41,501 nucleotides of DNA from Chara braunii (lineage: Eukaryota; Streptophyta; Charophyceae; Charales; Characeae), in contig BFEA01000052.1 in the NCBI GenBank assembly GCA_003427395.1, forward strand, positions 2,341,400 through 2,382,900, read 5' to 3'. Below the pieces are notes generated by a model. The model made no database searches, had not been told where the DNA came from, and saw nothing but the letters and a program-made list of their open reading frames with translations. Every line of letters begins with the position of its first letter. The first letter of the stretch is position 1. A program made the position numbers and the translations under genes. Shown here in pieces: positions 9,301-21,624 of this stretch.

Positions 9301-10532
9301 TCCAATAATTCATAATTTTCTCAGCATCTTGTTGTTAGGGATCAACAAGCAATGACATGTTACTCAATTACTTTTAGTCATCTAAAAGATCGTCAGTGAC
9401 CTACAATCAGGATTCATTGTGTTTCAGTTATTATCGGTCATCACACAAATCGACATCAATCAGACAGTGCTCTCAACAGAGATATTCAATCGGTGGGACA
9501 CTAATCAACATTTCTTAGATCATTTTTTATCTAAGATCAACATTATTCGGATCAATCCCAGTATCCATATCAACACATGAGTACTATCACTTCTTCTTCA
9601 GTTCAGCACACCGTCTCGACCATTCTTATCAAGATATCCTCCAAGAATGCTTTCCAATATCAACTGTCAGTATAGTTGGTTTCAGACAAGAAGATCTATT
9701 AATTGCGTGGCCCTTATTGAGATTGCATAGGAAACTATCTAAGATATGGTGATCTATGTGAAGAAGGGTAAAAAAACTTGTAAGCATTTTGACTCAGTTT
9801 GGAATACACTTGCTCCATACGTTGAGGAGAGCACAAGTGCTTCAAGCAGGTGCAAAGTTGATTCATAACTTTGGTTTTAAGTTGAACTCTGGCCACCTTA
9901 TGTCTCCAGTTCCTTTCTACCTCATCGATGGTTCTTACTGGGATGACTTAGTTGCTTGGCCAAAACGTATGCCTCACCAGCAGAGATTAACTATGAGGCG
10001 GTGATCGAACTAACAGAGTTCCAACATCTTAGACAAGGGATCTTCTCCATACTATATCTTCCTACCCTATAGGAGTTTTGTGTTATGCTTAACTTCCAAA
10101 TCTTTGAGCTTGGATGAACATATTCGGAACTTATGAGCTTTAGGTGACTCTATATCACTAGGCTACAATCTCTGGAGGAACATAAACGTGGCTCAAGGCA
10201 CAAGGGACGCATGGTTAAATGACAGACAGAGGATGAGACCTGAGAGGGAGAGGGAGGACTTTTGGCGAGTGTTGGCCATGTTTTTTCATCTGTACTTTAT
10301 GAAATTATTATGATTTTTCACCTTCCTTCATTCATCTTGTCTTTGTTTTGAGTTAACTCGATCTTGATTTTGTTTCATTGTCATTGTTTGGTGACATGCT
10401 CTTTGTTGATCTTGTCACAATTTCCAACTCCTAAAATTTGATTATTCTGATGTGATATATATTTTCTTTTAATTCACCAACTACATAACTGCATTTGTTG
10501 TTCCAAATCACAATAAAAGATTCATAAGACCG
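6381..10532. other. AT-richer stretch without recognisable genes
   Basis: Lacks the microsatellites seen elsewhere. The longest frames (e.g. 9789-10004, 71 codons) have no similarity I recognise. It could be an old transposon body or intergenic DNA. Confidence 0.5.
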
Positions 10533-10602
10533 TGAACCGGCGTAGGCCGCAATTGAAGGGTCTCGCTTGAACCGGCGTAGGCCGCAATTGAAGGGTCTCG
10601 CT
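10533..10602 (+). repeat. 35-bp perfect tandem duplication
   Basis: TGAACCGGCGTAGGCCGCAA followed by TTGAAGGGTCTCGCT, twice in a row. Confidence 0.95.
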
Positions 10603-12735
10603 AGAAGCCGAATGCACGCAACAGGAAGAGATTTGCATTGTGTAATTTATTTATTTATTAAAAAAATTAAACAAAATTATGCACGACAGCCTGTTGTCTT
10701 TCTTATCATCGAGAGTGGTCTGTGCGACAACGTGGCAGCAACTTTTTAAGTCAGTATAGTGTATCGCGAAGAAGAGATGTCGACCTGGACCACACAGCGC
10801 GACCGCCAACGTTTGGATCGGGACTCCGAAGTCGAGGCCGAGCAGCCACGTGACCACCCAATCGTGGCATGGACTGGACCAGTGGTTGTGGGACCACCTA
10901 TTAGCGACACCAGTGGAGGACGGCCATGAAACCAGCTCATGATGACGGAACTGAGGCCGAGAGAAGTGGCGAGACGGCTACAGTCAGGAGAGGGTCGAGT
11001 GCGGATGCGTGGTGCAGTCTACTAGCGAGAGAGAAGTTCATGTCAAGGTCAGACTTTCCGCAAGAACACTCTCGAGAGAGTAAAGTGGTTGACGTCATAT
11101 GTTCTAAAGCGTAGCCTGTGCCAGTCACCACTGCACTCTGCATCTCTGGTGTGATGAAGTGAGAGTGGATGTTCAGTGCTGGGTGTTGGCGGTGCGTGCG
11201 TTTTTTTCAAAAGGTCAAACTTCAGGCTGAAGCGGACGATTGACAGAGGTTGTTAGCATCACCAAGCCTTGAAATCATTTGAGCGCTCTCGCTTTTGTCG
11301 CTTGCCTCCACCATCTATAATGATATCTAGTTATTGGTCATGGTCACTTATCAAGTACCGGTGTGAAGAAGTTAATACTCGAGGTGGATGAGGGACATGA
11401 GATGAGAATAAAATGTAGATTGGGGTGCTAGGCGAAGCGGACTGGCTGGTTGGGCACGAGCAGAGAAAGTAGGCGGCTGAGATCAGACAACGACGGAGCA
11501 TGCATTGACATTAAGTTGTTAACATCATCGTAAGTCGAACCGTACACTCTCTTCAAACTGTGTTGTGAACACAACAATTTGTAAAATGCACTTTTTATCG
11601 CCTGATTGCTACGCTCATACCTCTCACGAGTGTACGTGTGAGCATGAAGAGGTTGACGTCTTCGTTACCAGGGTCCTTTGTAACTCGGTGTTAGATTTTT
11701 TTCTTGCTTGACACGAGACGCTCATATCTCTCGCCGATGAGCTTGGTCATTATCTTGAAAAGTTTCAAGTATTAGTGTTTGCCGTGTGAAACTGACTTCA
11801 GTTGGTGAGTGCGCCAACTTTTGTTTGCTGCAAGTACTATGCAAGATCGAGATGCTGTTGTGATTCCTTTTGCCGCTATTTGTGCAAACCTGCCTTCTTT
11901 CGAAGGCAGAGTCATGGGGTTTAGTAAGGTTGAGGATCAAGCGGTCATATAAGGAAGGAGTTATTATGTGTGATCTCATCTAGTCATCGTCTACTGAGCA
12001 GTTTTCTTGCAGTTGTCATGGGCTTCATACACTGCTACCTTACAAATTTACCCCACCCAATAGGCTTTTTAAGTTTTTATGCCTTAATAGTTATCATTGA
12101 GTGATTGTACTTGATCAACCGTTTTGTTTGCCCAAATTTCGGGAGCTCAACATGAGTGCGCTCTTGATCATATCTTCGAAAGTTTTCAAAGAATAATGAG
12201 CTCCATCACCTTTGACTGTGAAGGTTGTGTTCTCTCGGTACTAAATACTAATTTTGAGCCTCTCATTTGATGACTACTACGCATGAGCTAACACTGTTGA
12301 TTCTTTGACTTTAAAGAGAGAATGGTTGAGGTACAATCTTGAAAAGAGGGTGTTGGCAATTACGCAGAGTGGTTTAGCCAATATCAACAAATTTAACAAA
12401 TGGGTATCAAAAGGTATTTCATCGGATAACATTCTAGTCTCAATATCTCTCTTTACCTTGTCATTGTCTGCTTGAAGGTGTTGTCCCGTGCCAGGGCCGC
12501 CCACCCAAACTCGCCCGGGGCATTTGGGTGACTTATTTTAGAATCTTCTTTTTTTTTGTATTTTTTTCGAGGCAGTGTATTTTGGCTCTTTACCTAAAGT
12601 GTCCAAATCCGCTTGGTACTAGTACTTTAATACATATTTCTTGAGGCTGCTTTTTCTTCTAGTTTAGTAAGATAATACACACTAGCTAACATACCTCCTG
12701 GAGATAAATCATAAGCATACTAAAAAAAAATTCCG
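10603..12735. other. No recognisable gene
   Basis: Short frames only, on both strands. No repeats beyond a few scattered words. Composition shifts to GC-rich near 10770-11060 and back. Confidence 0.5.
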
Positions 12736-13114
12736 GGCGCCCGGGCACCCAACTTGTGCCCGAATACACGCCCGGGTGCCCGCCTAGGCATGACCCCCGG
12801 GCAAGGTTCCGGGCAGCCCCAACGCAAAACAATAACAACAACAACAAAAACAACAACAACGAAAGTCAAAAAATTCCAGAAAAAAACTATATTGTGTAGA
12901 ATTGCAATACAAACAACTTTCGGTTGAGGGTCACATCGGAATTCCTCACCAAATCGGAGACAAAAAAGAAAATAACAGAATCACACTAAAGGATCCCCCT
13001 TTAACTCCTCTTAGCCCTTTTAAAAATAATTTATACCCCCCTTTTCCCCCCTTGACAGCCACCTCTAAAAAAATGGCCGAGCCCAGATTTGGGGTCTTTT
13101 GGGAGAGCGCAGAA

Positions 13115-13149
<35 letters not shown>

Positions 13150-13210
13150 ACACTCGGGTACCCGGGGTGCCAGACCTCCCCGGACGTCACGCCCAGGTGC
13201 CCGGTCGGCC
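12736..13210. repeat. GC-ended, A/T-run-cored repeat, copy 2
   Basis: Better preserved copy. Left end GGGCGCCCGGGCACC; right end reverse complement GGCCGACCGGGCACC, 12 of 15 matching, so probably a terminal-inverted-repeat element. A 30-base T-run lies at 13118-13147. No exact target duplication found. Confidence 0.65.
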
Positions 13211-14119
13211 ATGAAAAACTTTCTAGTAAGCACATTGTAATCGTAAATAATTAAAACCGTATATATAGAGTATAATTGCTACAAAAGCCGGCGAGATCCA
13301 GCTGTTTTTATTTTTATTTTTAGGCAGCGCATTTTTGCGCTTTGCCTAAAGTGTTCAAATCTGCTGTTTTTTCTATTTTGTAGGCCGAGCATTGGTGGGT
13401 TGGGGGAGGTTGGGAGGGAGGGGAAAAAGGGGGTGGGGGGTTGTGAGGTGTTATGCGATTGCTGATACTGGTCCAAGCAACCGGTTGTGGTATCCGCAAT
13501 CACTACCATCACCTCCTCCTCCTTTCTCCCTCCTCCTCCTTTTACCCTTCTCCTCCTCATTTACATTCGCCCTATCTTGCCATGCGGACATCCCTTCCTC
13601 CCTCCCAACCCTTTCATCGCCACGTGGCACAGTCTCGCCACGGTGGCAAAAGTGACGACGATGACACTAACGTGAAAAAAAATAAAATAAAGAAAAAGTG
13701 AGAAGAAGAAAAAAGGAAGAGGAGGGGAAGAACTCGGAAGAAGCAGGAGGATGAAGAGCAGGAGGAGGTGGAGGAGAAGGACGATGAAGAAAGCACGGGG
13801 GCGAGGATGATGACGAGAAGAAGCACGGAAGAAGAAATACAAGTAGAGGATGAAGACGTCTGAAGGAGTAGAAGGACAACGAGATGGTCAAGGACAGAGG
13901 GTCGGAGAGAGTAGGAGGAGCAGGACGCAGCGAACTCATCTTCAGCGATGACCAGCACATGACGACACATGGGGGCAACGAATCGCCCTTTAAGTATGGA
14001 AGGCTGAAGGCACAAGAGCGCTCTTTTGTTTGATTGAGAGAATTCTCGCATAAAGTCTCTGAGGATCCCAAACAACTCGACGGTTGCTGGCTAGGGCGAG
14101 CGGCCATACTTTTTTGTGG
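13211..14119. other. Pyrimidine tract then purine tract, no gene
   Basis: The plus strand is CTCC-rich at about 13500-13620 and strongly GA-rich at about 13680-13930. The Ser/Pro- and Glu/Lys-rich frames here come from this bias. Confidence 0.6.
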
Positions 14120-14472
14120 TTTCCTGCTGATAACCGAAAATCTATTATATTTTGTTGAAAAACATCTTATTTTTTCACTTGAGTAGTCTTATGCATGGTA
14201 AGTACTATAGCTCCGATCATGGCCACTAATGAAATACGACTTAAAACCAAAAACAAATAAAAATAAATGGTATAATAAAGTAGAGTTCCTAAAGTTTTCA
14301 GATTTGTCCAACTTTGTATTTTGGAAGCATAAACAGTATATTGAAATACAATTATACTCAATTTTGTTGGCAGTAGTGGAATGTAATCATTATCTACAAG
14401 ACTACAACTAAAAAAAATTCTGGCAAAAAGATAAGTCCAATAATTCCACCTACACGCAAATAACGTAAAACC
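14120..14472 (-). pseudogene. nad6: Nuclear copy of mitochondrial nad6 (C-terminal part)
   Basis: The minus-strand translation matches plant/algal NADH dehydrogenase subunit 6: VLRYLRVGGIIGLIF, then after a frameshift near 14410 VDNDYIPLLPTKL, YTVYASKIQSWTNLKTLG and VAMIGAIVLTMHKTTQVKK. A TAA at 14167 interrupts it, and DVFQQNIIDF continues after the stop. Frameshift, stop and the nuclear repeat context mark it as a NUMT. It is AT-rich relative to its flanks. Confidence 0.88.
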
Positions 14473-15146
14473 ACGACAAGAACACACGGGGGCAACGACG
14501 ATGGAATGCACGATGACGACAACGATCGCGGGACTGCGCGCAGCGGGATGGCTATATGAGGCGTGTGGGATGCTGCATTAAAGTGAAGTCCGAGTTCGAA
14601 CTGCGGGTGCGGAATTCGAACCCGATTGAGTCTGGGCCTACTTAATATGAAGAACCAAGCGTTGACGACCCTGGTTTGTGTTATGAAACTGCCAATAAAT
14701 ATTCTAGATAGTGTCAAATCGTTTGTGCTATTACATTGTTTCAAACAGTCAGACCTCGGCTCACTCAATGACTCTAACACAAAAACAATTTTGTAATTAT
14801 CTCAGTCTGGAAAGACGACTTCAAAAATCTTTGAATGTAATGATAAAAAAAAATCCATATTTTAAACTTTTATAAAATATTTTGTAATTTGTCACAGATC
14901 GAAGTGGTTGTAATATCCTTTAACTGTAGAAGTACCATTGAAATTTGTACTGATTCTACTTCTGATAATAAACGCGGATTGCAAGGAAGTTTGAAAATAC
15001 TGTGTGATCAACGACCCCTTCGCACCTAGGGCGTATTTATATAGTTTTCTCGTTCGAAAGTAGACCCGTCGGTAAGTCATTCAGGAACTCACACATTAAT
15101 TAGTTCAAATTTTGCACATTGAGATATGGTAAGTAGTAAATGCTTT

Positions 15147-15295
15147 GTGAGTAAAAGAGGGGATATTTTGAAAAACATAGCTTTCCTTTTCACTTCCTGT
15201 TCAATTATTTACTGTCAGATACATTGGTCTCCGTTTAGCAAGACCTTAACTAAAAGGCAGGCTATGTTTTTCAAAATATCCCCTCTTTTACTCAC
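15147..15295. repeat. Perfect 35-bp inverted repeat with 79-bp spacer
   Basis: Arms 15147-15181 (starting GTGAGTAAAAGAGGGG) and 15261-15295 (ending CCCCTCTTTTACTCAC) are exact reverse complements. The spacer has no gene. Could be a young MITE-like or foldback element or a hairpin RNA source. Confidence 0.85.
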
Positions 15296-15753
15296 TAAAT
15301 CGAGTCTCACGAGATGATAAGGTTGCGTAATTATCTCACTCAATACTACCTTTTTCCATAGAGCAGAGAAGGTACTTCTCTTCTATGTCAGAGTCAGGAT
15401 GAACCCCTGCCAAACAATCAGTCAGCTAAAGCTCAATCAACAAGTTTGACAAAGTTGGAGCTTGCTACTAGGCTCGCCTAATCCAATCTAGATAATTTTG
15501 GTATGCCCGTGCCTCATCAAAGGGTAAATTAAATTGGAAAAGTGTAACCAACCGTATCATGCTTGACAAAGTGTAACCAACCATATCATGCTTGGCAATC
15601 CAAAAGATGAGGAACAATAAGAATTAAGATGAAAAATTAAACCCTAAAGAGAGAATCATATAGAACTAAAGAAAAAAATGGGGGTCAAATCATATTCAAA
15701 GTACAAAAGAATCTTATATGATCGTCGAGCAACTGTTTCACTCAAACTACGCC

Positions 15754-16158
15754 ATCCAAATACAACAATACGGTGCTCACGGACTTTACTCTCAAAGCAA
15801 AGAACACCTTATCCCGTCAACGCAAAAACTAACCGGACGCTCGACCCTTCTGTCGAGGCTAAGAGGAGTACTACACTTCCGCTCTTACTTTTTATCCTAC
15901 AACCCCGACAGTGAAAAGTTACCGTTCCGCGCGATGCACCACCAATCCCATCGGGAAAGAGTGGCCGCTGGCGCCTACGAACTACCAAAGAAGTAAAATT
16001 AAAGCAAAATAAATAAAATAAAAGCAAAAATTAATAAGCACAATTAAAAGTGTATCTCAAAAGCAAAACGACAAAAAAAAAGGGGTAACAACGACTAGCC
16101 TGGAGACAGGTCCAGTACCCCGACCGATGGTTCTGCAGAACACTTGCAGCTGACTCTT
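15754..16158 (-). repeat. Left ~405-bp flanking repeat (pseudo-LTR) of the retroelement
   Basis: Nearly identical by eye (over 90 %) to 21625-22025 in the same orientation. The common block starts ATCCAAATACAAC and ends CAGCTGACTCTT on the plus strand. It lies ~150 bp after the last RT codon. It contains an A-rich stretch with many AAATAAAA-like words. Both copies hold the same ~72-codon minus-strand frame, which is probably incidental. Confidence 0.85.
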
Positions 16159-16307
16159 CCAACGATGGCCCCTTTCCACCGGTTGATCTTACTCACAAGA
16201 CCCCCCCCCCCCCCCCTCTTTCTTTTCTCGAGGCTTTGAAAACGTTGATAGGAGAACCCACCTTCCCTCCTTCTTCTATCAAACCAGCCAAACCAACAAC
16301 TTAGCTG

Positions 16308-19300
16308 TTAAGTCCGCCAAAAAACTTGTTGTTGTCTTTTAGCGGTCCTCCTCAACCCTGCGTTAAAACACTCCCTTGGGTAACTCAACACCCGCAACTC
16401 TTTCATAAATGTTAACAGACTCCACCAAATTGCGAATTTTGTATTTGCATTATCCAATATCTTGCAAATGGTGTTAAACACTGCCGCAAATTTCTGAATC
16501 CGAGGAGCTCGGAGTTCGGAAACGTACAACCTTTCCTTCCCAGATTGTGTGCAAGTTCTTGAACTTGTGAAAGATACAAATCCAAGGTGGTAAATCCGTT
16601 ATAACAATCCTTGTTTCCAAGTATTCAAGAATGTCATTTCCTCCATCCGTCCTCTCTAATAACAAATCCCTGTGGTAGCATCCTTCAATTTTGTCCATCG
16701 CTCGTTCCAGGTTCTCCCGACCATCCTGCTTCTTCTCGTCATACCACCCAATCAGAAGAAGTTTTGTCAATGAATATGTTGCCTTCAATAAAGCGTTTAT
16801 CCTGCCCAAGTGATGTGATGAGCTGCTGTTCTGCAAAAATACATAGCACATTCGCAAAGGGTGGGCTTGCCCTACCCCTCACTGGAATACCAATGGTCAA
16901 CTGCAAAAGTTGCGCCATGGAGTAGAAGTGGATACTGTCCAAATGAAATATGGTGAAAGTAATCAATTCCTTCAGACGAATGGACTTCAATCCTGCTTCC
17001 CCATGCGATTTACCAAACGTAGCCTTCTTTCCCTTCATTTATATATGAATCCAATAGTGCCACCTGTCCCAAAAATGTTGCACAATCCATTCAACTGCCT
17101 TGATGATTGCCAGGTGCGGCAATCTTGTAAACATCTCTTTGACATTGTAAGTTCTTGCCACACTTCTACCGCGAGACCCCAGGCAACTGTTTACCTTTTC
17201 ATTTGTTTTATCGATCCTTTCTTTCAGTTCCTTACATTCATTCAAATTAAAGTGTTACACTCCTACTCTTTTAATGAGGAAATTCAAATATTTTGCGAGG
17301 TAACCCATTGCACTTTTTATAGGGCTCGCGAAGGAGGGTACAATAGGCCGCTTTTTTTGCACGTCTTTATCTTTTGAAATAACATGTGTCTCCTGCGTCC
17401 TCCATTTCTGGTCCCATTTTGCAATCTCCCCCAATTTCTCACTTTTGTATCGTTCCCGCGGGTTCCTCAAAATTACCACCCCCGTCTCTTCGATCTTCTT
17501 ATATCATTTGTTGTCATTGTACATCCTTCTCATTACCCTCTCATATAAGATAGGACACTTGATGAGAGTCTCCCCGTTTTTTTTGTCTAGGGGAAAAAAC
17601 ATCAGACCAAAGAAAGTTTGTTTTATCCCCAGGACATACTCTATGCCACATCCAATTGCATGGGGTGTGTTTTTCAAACCAAAGTCTCTCCAGTTGATAT
17701 GGAATTCCTCAATTTGATTCAAGCATCCTATCACCTTCAAGGGTCTCAAAGCCAGGTTGTATGCCACATTCACCTCACTCGCGGTTAGTAGCTTCCCTAG
17801 ATATGGGATGTTCTTCGAATTCTCCACAAAATCCCGAATTCCCTCTACCTCCCTTAGCTTCACCTGAACATGCCCCTCAGACCGAGGCAAGTCAAAACCT
17901 TCGCAAGTGTAGGGTCAGCCACATCCTCTTGCAAAGTATCGATGGTTATGTAGAATATCCCCTACTAACTTTCTCTTTTGCCAGACGGTTCGCATCCTTC
18001 CAACCAACAGGTTAGCCAGGTTCCTATGTACCACTTTTTCTCTCAGCCAATCCTTCAAACTCGCCTCCACTTTCCCTTTTCCCACTGATTCGCAAAAGGG
18101 CAATTTCACCACGACCTTGTGTCTGGGGTTGATTCCAAACAACTTCTTTGTAAATCTTGTGATGATGCCCCGTGTGATTTGTCTCCCCCTCGTTGTATTT
18201 ATTAACTTAATTCCGGTGTTTAGTTCCAACAGTCCATCCAAATTTTTCTTATACATGTTCTTTCTCTTCCATGGGGCTCTCAGAAGTGCAATTGCCTCAG
18301 CCTTTGCGATTTCCGATCTATTCTTCGTTTTTTTTACGTTCGTGATAGCCCATTCGCCCCCTTCTTGTATAAAGTTCTTAGCATCCTTTAACAAAAACTT
18401 ATTTCCGTGAATTTCAACAATATTAAAACCATACAGCAGCCTAACCAGCCCCCAGACCTTTAGCCAGTAATCCCCTTTGTTATTTGCAATCTTTAGTTCC
18501 TTGTCATTTTTGGTCTTCTTTAAGATACTCAGGAGACTTGGCTCCCCTCGGATTCTGAGTTGTTCACAATCAAACAAGACCAGCTCCTTTACATCTCTCT
18601 TAGGATCCTCATCTTTTCTTTGCCTTCTTGGTTTCCGCCGAGTGAGTTTCCCACACTTTCTCATATTTAATCACCGGTTCATAGCATCAATGACGAAGTC
18701 CTCCATGCTACCCAGGGCTTCTTTTCCCCCGAACCACAAAGCACGAGCAACATAGTTCGACGGGCCGACTTTGTCGAACCATCGGTGCACCTTCTGGTTT
18801 GGTGTTGACTTAGAGGATCACACATGCTCTTGCCATCTGGTTTGGAATGCCCTTACAGTTTTTCCAACATATGTCATCTTAAAAAACACAGAAATCAGAA
18901 GATATACACAACAATCACCATTTAAAAGTTGGTTTCTCTCCTCACTCGACATATTATACCAATATTTCAAATAGGTTTTAACCCATCTGATGTCTCCTTT
19001 CAAACAGAGTCAGAGAATTAGCAATTTTTGTAGGCAGTTAACCTCTTTTTTAAATGTTCGGCCGTACTTTTCTAGTAGGCTCACAAGTCTCTTATAAGCT
19101 CTCAAGAAGGATCACTTGCCGACACCCTTTCAATTTCCTTTAATATTATAATTCTCCGAATCTTTCTCAGATTCGGATTTGGAGTTGCTTTCCTCCTCTA
19201 TCCCTTCGTCTTCGCTCGTCTTACACTCAGTCTCCCCATCTTTATCACCCCGCTGCTTGACTTTGAGTAGTATCTCGAAATCCAACCTTGCCAGTTCCCA

Positions 19301-19636
19301 TACTCAAGCCCCCTTCCTCTTATACGTCAAACCATGTTTTTTTGCATGTGTCTGAATCTCAGTGTAGTGCATTGCGTCATAGTATACAACTGTATCTTTG
19401 AAGTAAAGCTCCAAGTTACCCTGTTCTTTCTTAGCCCCTTTCTCACGCTCCTGCTCCGCTTCTCTCGACCTTTTATTTACTCCAACCATCTTACCTCCTT
19501 CTTTTTCTCTTGGCTCAGTCTCCTCGACCCCATCCTTCACTTCCTCCTTCTCCAGGTTCTCCCCTAAGTTGCTATTGCTAGCGTCTTTCCCTCTGGCGGC
19601 TAGTAGTGCCAAAACCCAATCCTTTAGCTCCGCCAC
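16308..19636 (-). pseudogene. GIY-YIG endonuclease / reverse transcriptase polyprotein, broken
   Basis: From 19636 to about 16770 the homology stays in one minus-strand frame, interrupted only by stops. After a basic/acidic segment (YYDAMHYTEIQ, KKHGLTYKRKGA) comes a GIY-YIG domain at about 18930-18640: CVYLL, then TYVGKTVRAF, TRWQEHV and a downstream MEDFVIDAMNR. The RT follows: PYTCEGFDLP near 17900, RPIVPSFASPIKSAMG near 17340, motif A YNVKEMFTRLPH near 17130 (expected Asp is Asn), GIPVRGRASPPFANVLC near 16880, motif C FIDK near 16770 (second Asp lost). A +1 slip in an A-run then moves the frame to KLLLIGWYDE, CYHRDLLLE and the thumb-like LRAPRIQKF to WRT at 16308. It cannot encode active enzyme. 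Confidence 0.8.
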
Positions 19637-20620
19637 TTGTTTTCACTCCGCAGTGTCCGCACTGTGTCTTCTATCTTCCCCATCAGGTTCTGAACCACCG
19701 CATCGTGCTTCTTGCCCTCTTCATCCGATGAAACTTCTACGGGCTTTGGGGTCTTTCCTTTAGCTACTTTCTTCTGTAGCTTCAATCGGGGCCTAGCCTT
19801 GTTCGTTTGTGGTTTTACCGGTGAGGCGCCCTCTTCCTTCCTCATTTCACTGCTGGAAGACTCTCTTAGCTCCCTCAACTCCTTTTCATCCCTCAAAATT
19901 TGGAGTCCCTCAAAATTCGGCGTTCCTCCATCTCCCCGTCCCTCAACTTCGATTTTCCTCCACCGCCTCCAATATTTCTGTTAATAACCTCAGGGAATTA
20001 CCAAAGTTATCAGCAACCCACTTCTTCATCTCATCTTCCTTCCCGTCTTCAACCACTTTCCCTTTCCCTTTGTCCCGTCCGCTCTGCTTTTTCCTTTTTC
20101 TTTTATCACTTTTGACCTTTTCTTTTTGCTTATCATTATCCATGCCCAACTCTTTCAACCTTGTGATCTCCTCCAGATCCTTCTTTCGTGCCTCCTCAAT
20201 AACTTCCTTAAATTTCAACTTATCAATGAAATCAGTCTGTTCACGTGTAAAAGAAACTCGTGGCTGATAATTTCCCCCATTCCCTTTACCATACCCCGAG
20301 TCATATTGCCCCCCNCCCCCTGCAGTTCCAACCCCCCCCCCGACATTTCAGCTTGCTCCATCATACCCCATGGCTGAGGCATTGTTGGCACGAAACCCTG
20401 TTGAAAGGGGGCGAACCCATACGGTGGAACTGGCGCTGCAAGTGGTTGTTGAAACACTCCCCCAAGGAGTTGGTAGGGAGCAACAAGTGGCTGGAGTGGA
20501 GCGACAGGCGGGTTAACTGAGGGGGGNGGAGCATTATTCTCCATCCAATACCTCCCACAGTTAGACCACCTGCCTCTCCCTCTTCCCCGGCCCTGCCCGC
20601 ATACGTGATCAAAATAGTAA
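19624..20620 (-). pseudogene. N-terminal low-complexity region of the same retroelement
   Basis: Successive minus-strand frames read as one decayed protein: a Gly/Arg stretch with CGQGRGRGR and WSNCGRYW (20590-20540), a Pro/Gln-rich segment (20544-20300), then highly charged, probably coiled-coil segments (EEARKKDLEEITRLKEL near 20180; RDEKELRELRES near 19890). At least two frameshifts (near 19940 and 19630) join it to the downstream polyprotein. It may be a nucleic-acid-binding ORF1 or gag-like part; no defined domain is certain. The single Ns at 20315 and 20527 sit in C/G runs. Confidence 0.55.
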
Positions 20621-20629
20621 GAACCAACG

Positions 20630-21624
20630 CTAAAATATACTATAGATTGGCAAAAACAAAAGCAGAAGCCCGATTACGAATCAAACAGCCAATACTATGA
20701 GAATCCACACACATATACTCGCGAAAATACAGTGTGTTGATCACACAGATCCCCAAGATACGCTCTCACATAGGGAACCTGACGGGCGCCAATGCTGGTG
20801 GTGATGATCGGTGTCCCGTTGGAAGACAATCGTCATCACCTGATGAAGCTTCGTCTTCTGGAGCGTGTTCGTCAGTCATTCACACGTTATAAGGCCGCGC
20901 CTTACTACCGACAAAGCGACGCACCACGTGTAGACACGCCAGATTCTCCACTCCACCCCATCAGATCAACATTGTTGCAGAGTCCGCGCGCCTCGTCGTC
21001 TGATACCAAACGCGCCACGTGTCATCATGTAAACAGGTGCCGTAAAAACGATACGTGTCCACAGCCCAGCACCTGGATGATGCCAGATGCGCCACGCGCC
21101 ACGAGCCCCGCCAAAAGAACGTCACGGCGCCCTCAGACAAAGCAACGGGATTTGCGCTACTCCCTGAAAACCCACGTTCACCAATGCCTCCCGACGAAAC
21201 AAGCCTGATTTCACCCCCGGAACCTCGTACTACGTAACTACACCCCAGGCCCGGACGACCAAACGTGTCGCCATTGTCCACGCCCTCTGGTCACGATCTC
21301 GTCAACAGTGGGAGGGACCAACGTGGACGATTAGTGCAGATATAGTCAAAATACAAAATTGTTATTTCAAAGTCGTGCTCTCCCTCAACTAACAGAAATT
21401 CATAAAATAACACATGACAAAAATAAATTAGCTATTCGACGTCGATGGTTAAATCATCTTACACCATTGTCATTAGCTATCTCGTGGTTGGACAAGGAAG
21501 TATGAAAGAAAGAAAGAAAAACGACAGAAGGAAGAAAGCAAGAAAAATGAATGCACGCCAGTACTCACTGACTGTCGATCGCAACCCAAGCTCAACTGCG
21601 AGGTCGATCGCGTAACTCTCATGT
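20630..21624 (-). other. Leader region of the retroelement, no gene
   Basis: About 1 kb between the N-terminal coding remnant and the right repeat. It contains repeated CACGTG-type words (CCACGTGTAGAC, GCCACGTGTCATC) near 20930-21030 and a GGGCGCCAAT word near 20784. Open frames here have no recognisable similarity. Confidence 0.4.

Noticed and set aside
9789-10004. 71-codon frame as a gene
   Set aside because: No recognised family, no support from flanking frames, and length within chance for this composition.
13614-14107. Ser/Pro-rich frames on the minus strand
   Set aside because: They follow the purine/pyrimidine bias and have no domain or consistent codon pattern.
15754-16158. Hammerhead in the pseudo-LTRs, as found in some Penelope-like elements
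   Set aside because: Neither strand of either copy contains a CUGANGA core.
20781-20793. TTGGCGCCCGTC on the minus strand as an LTR-retrotransposon primer-binding site
   Set aside because: No LTR pair ends next to it, and the associated RT motifs are Penelope-type, so a chance match is more likely.
20836-20870. CTGATGAAGC on the plus strand as a possible hammerhead
   Set aside because: No GAAA follows at a plausible distance and no stem III arms pair.
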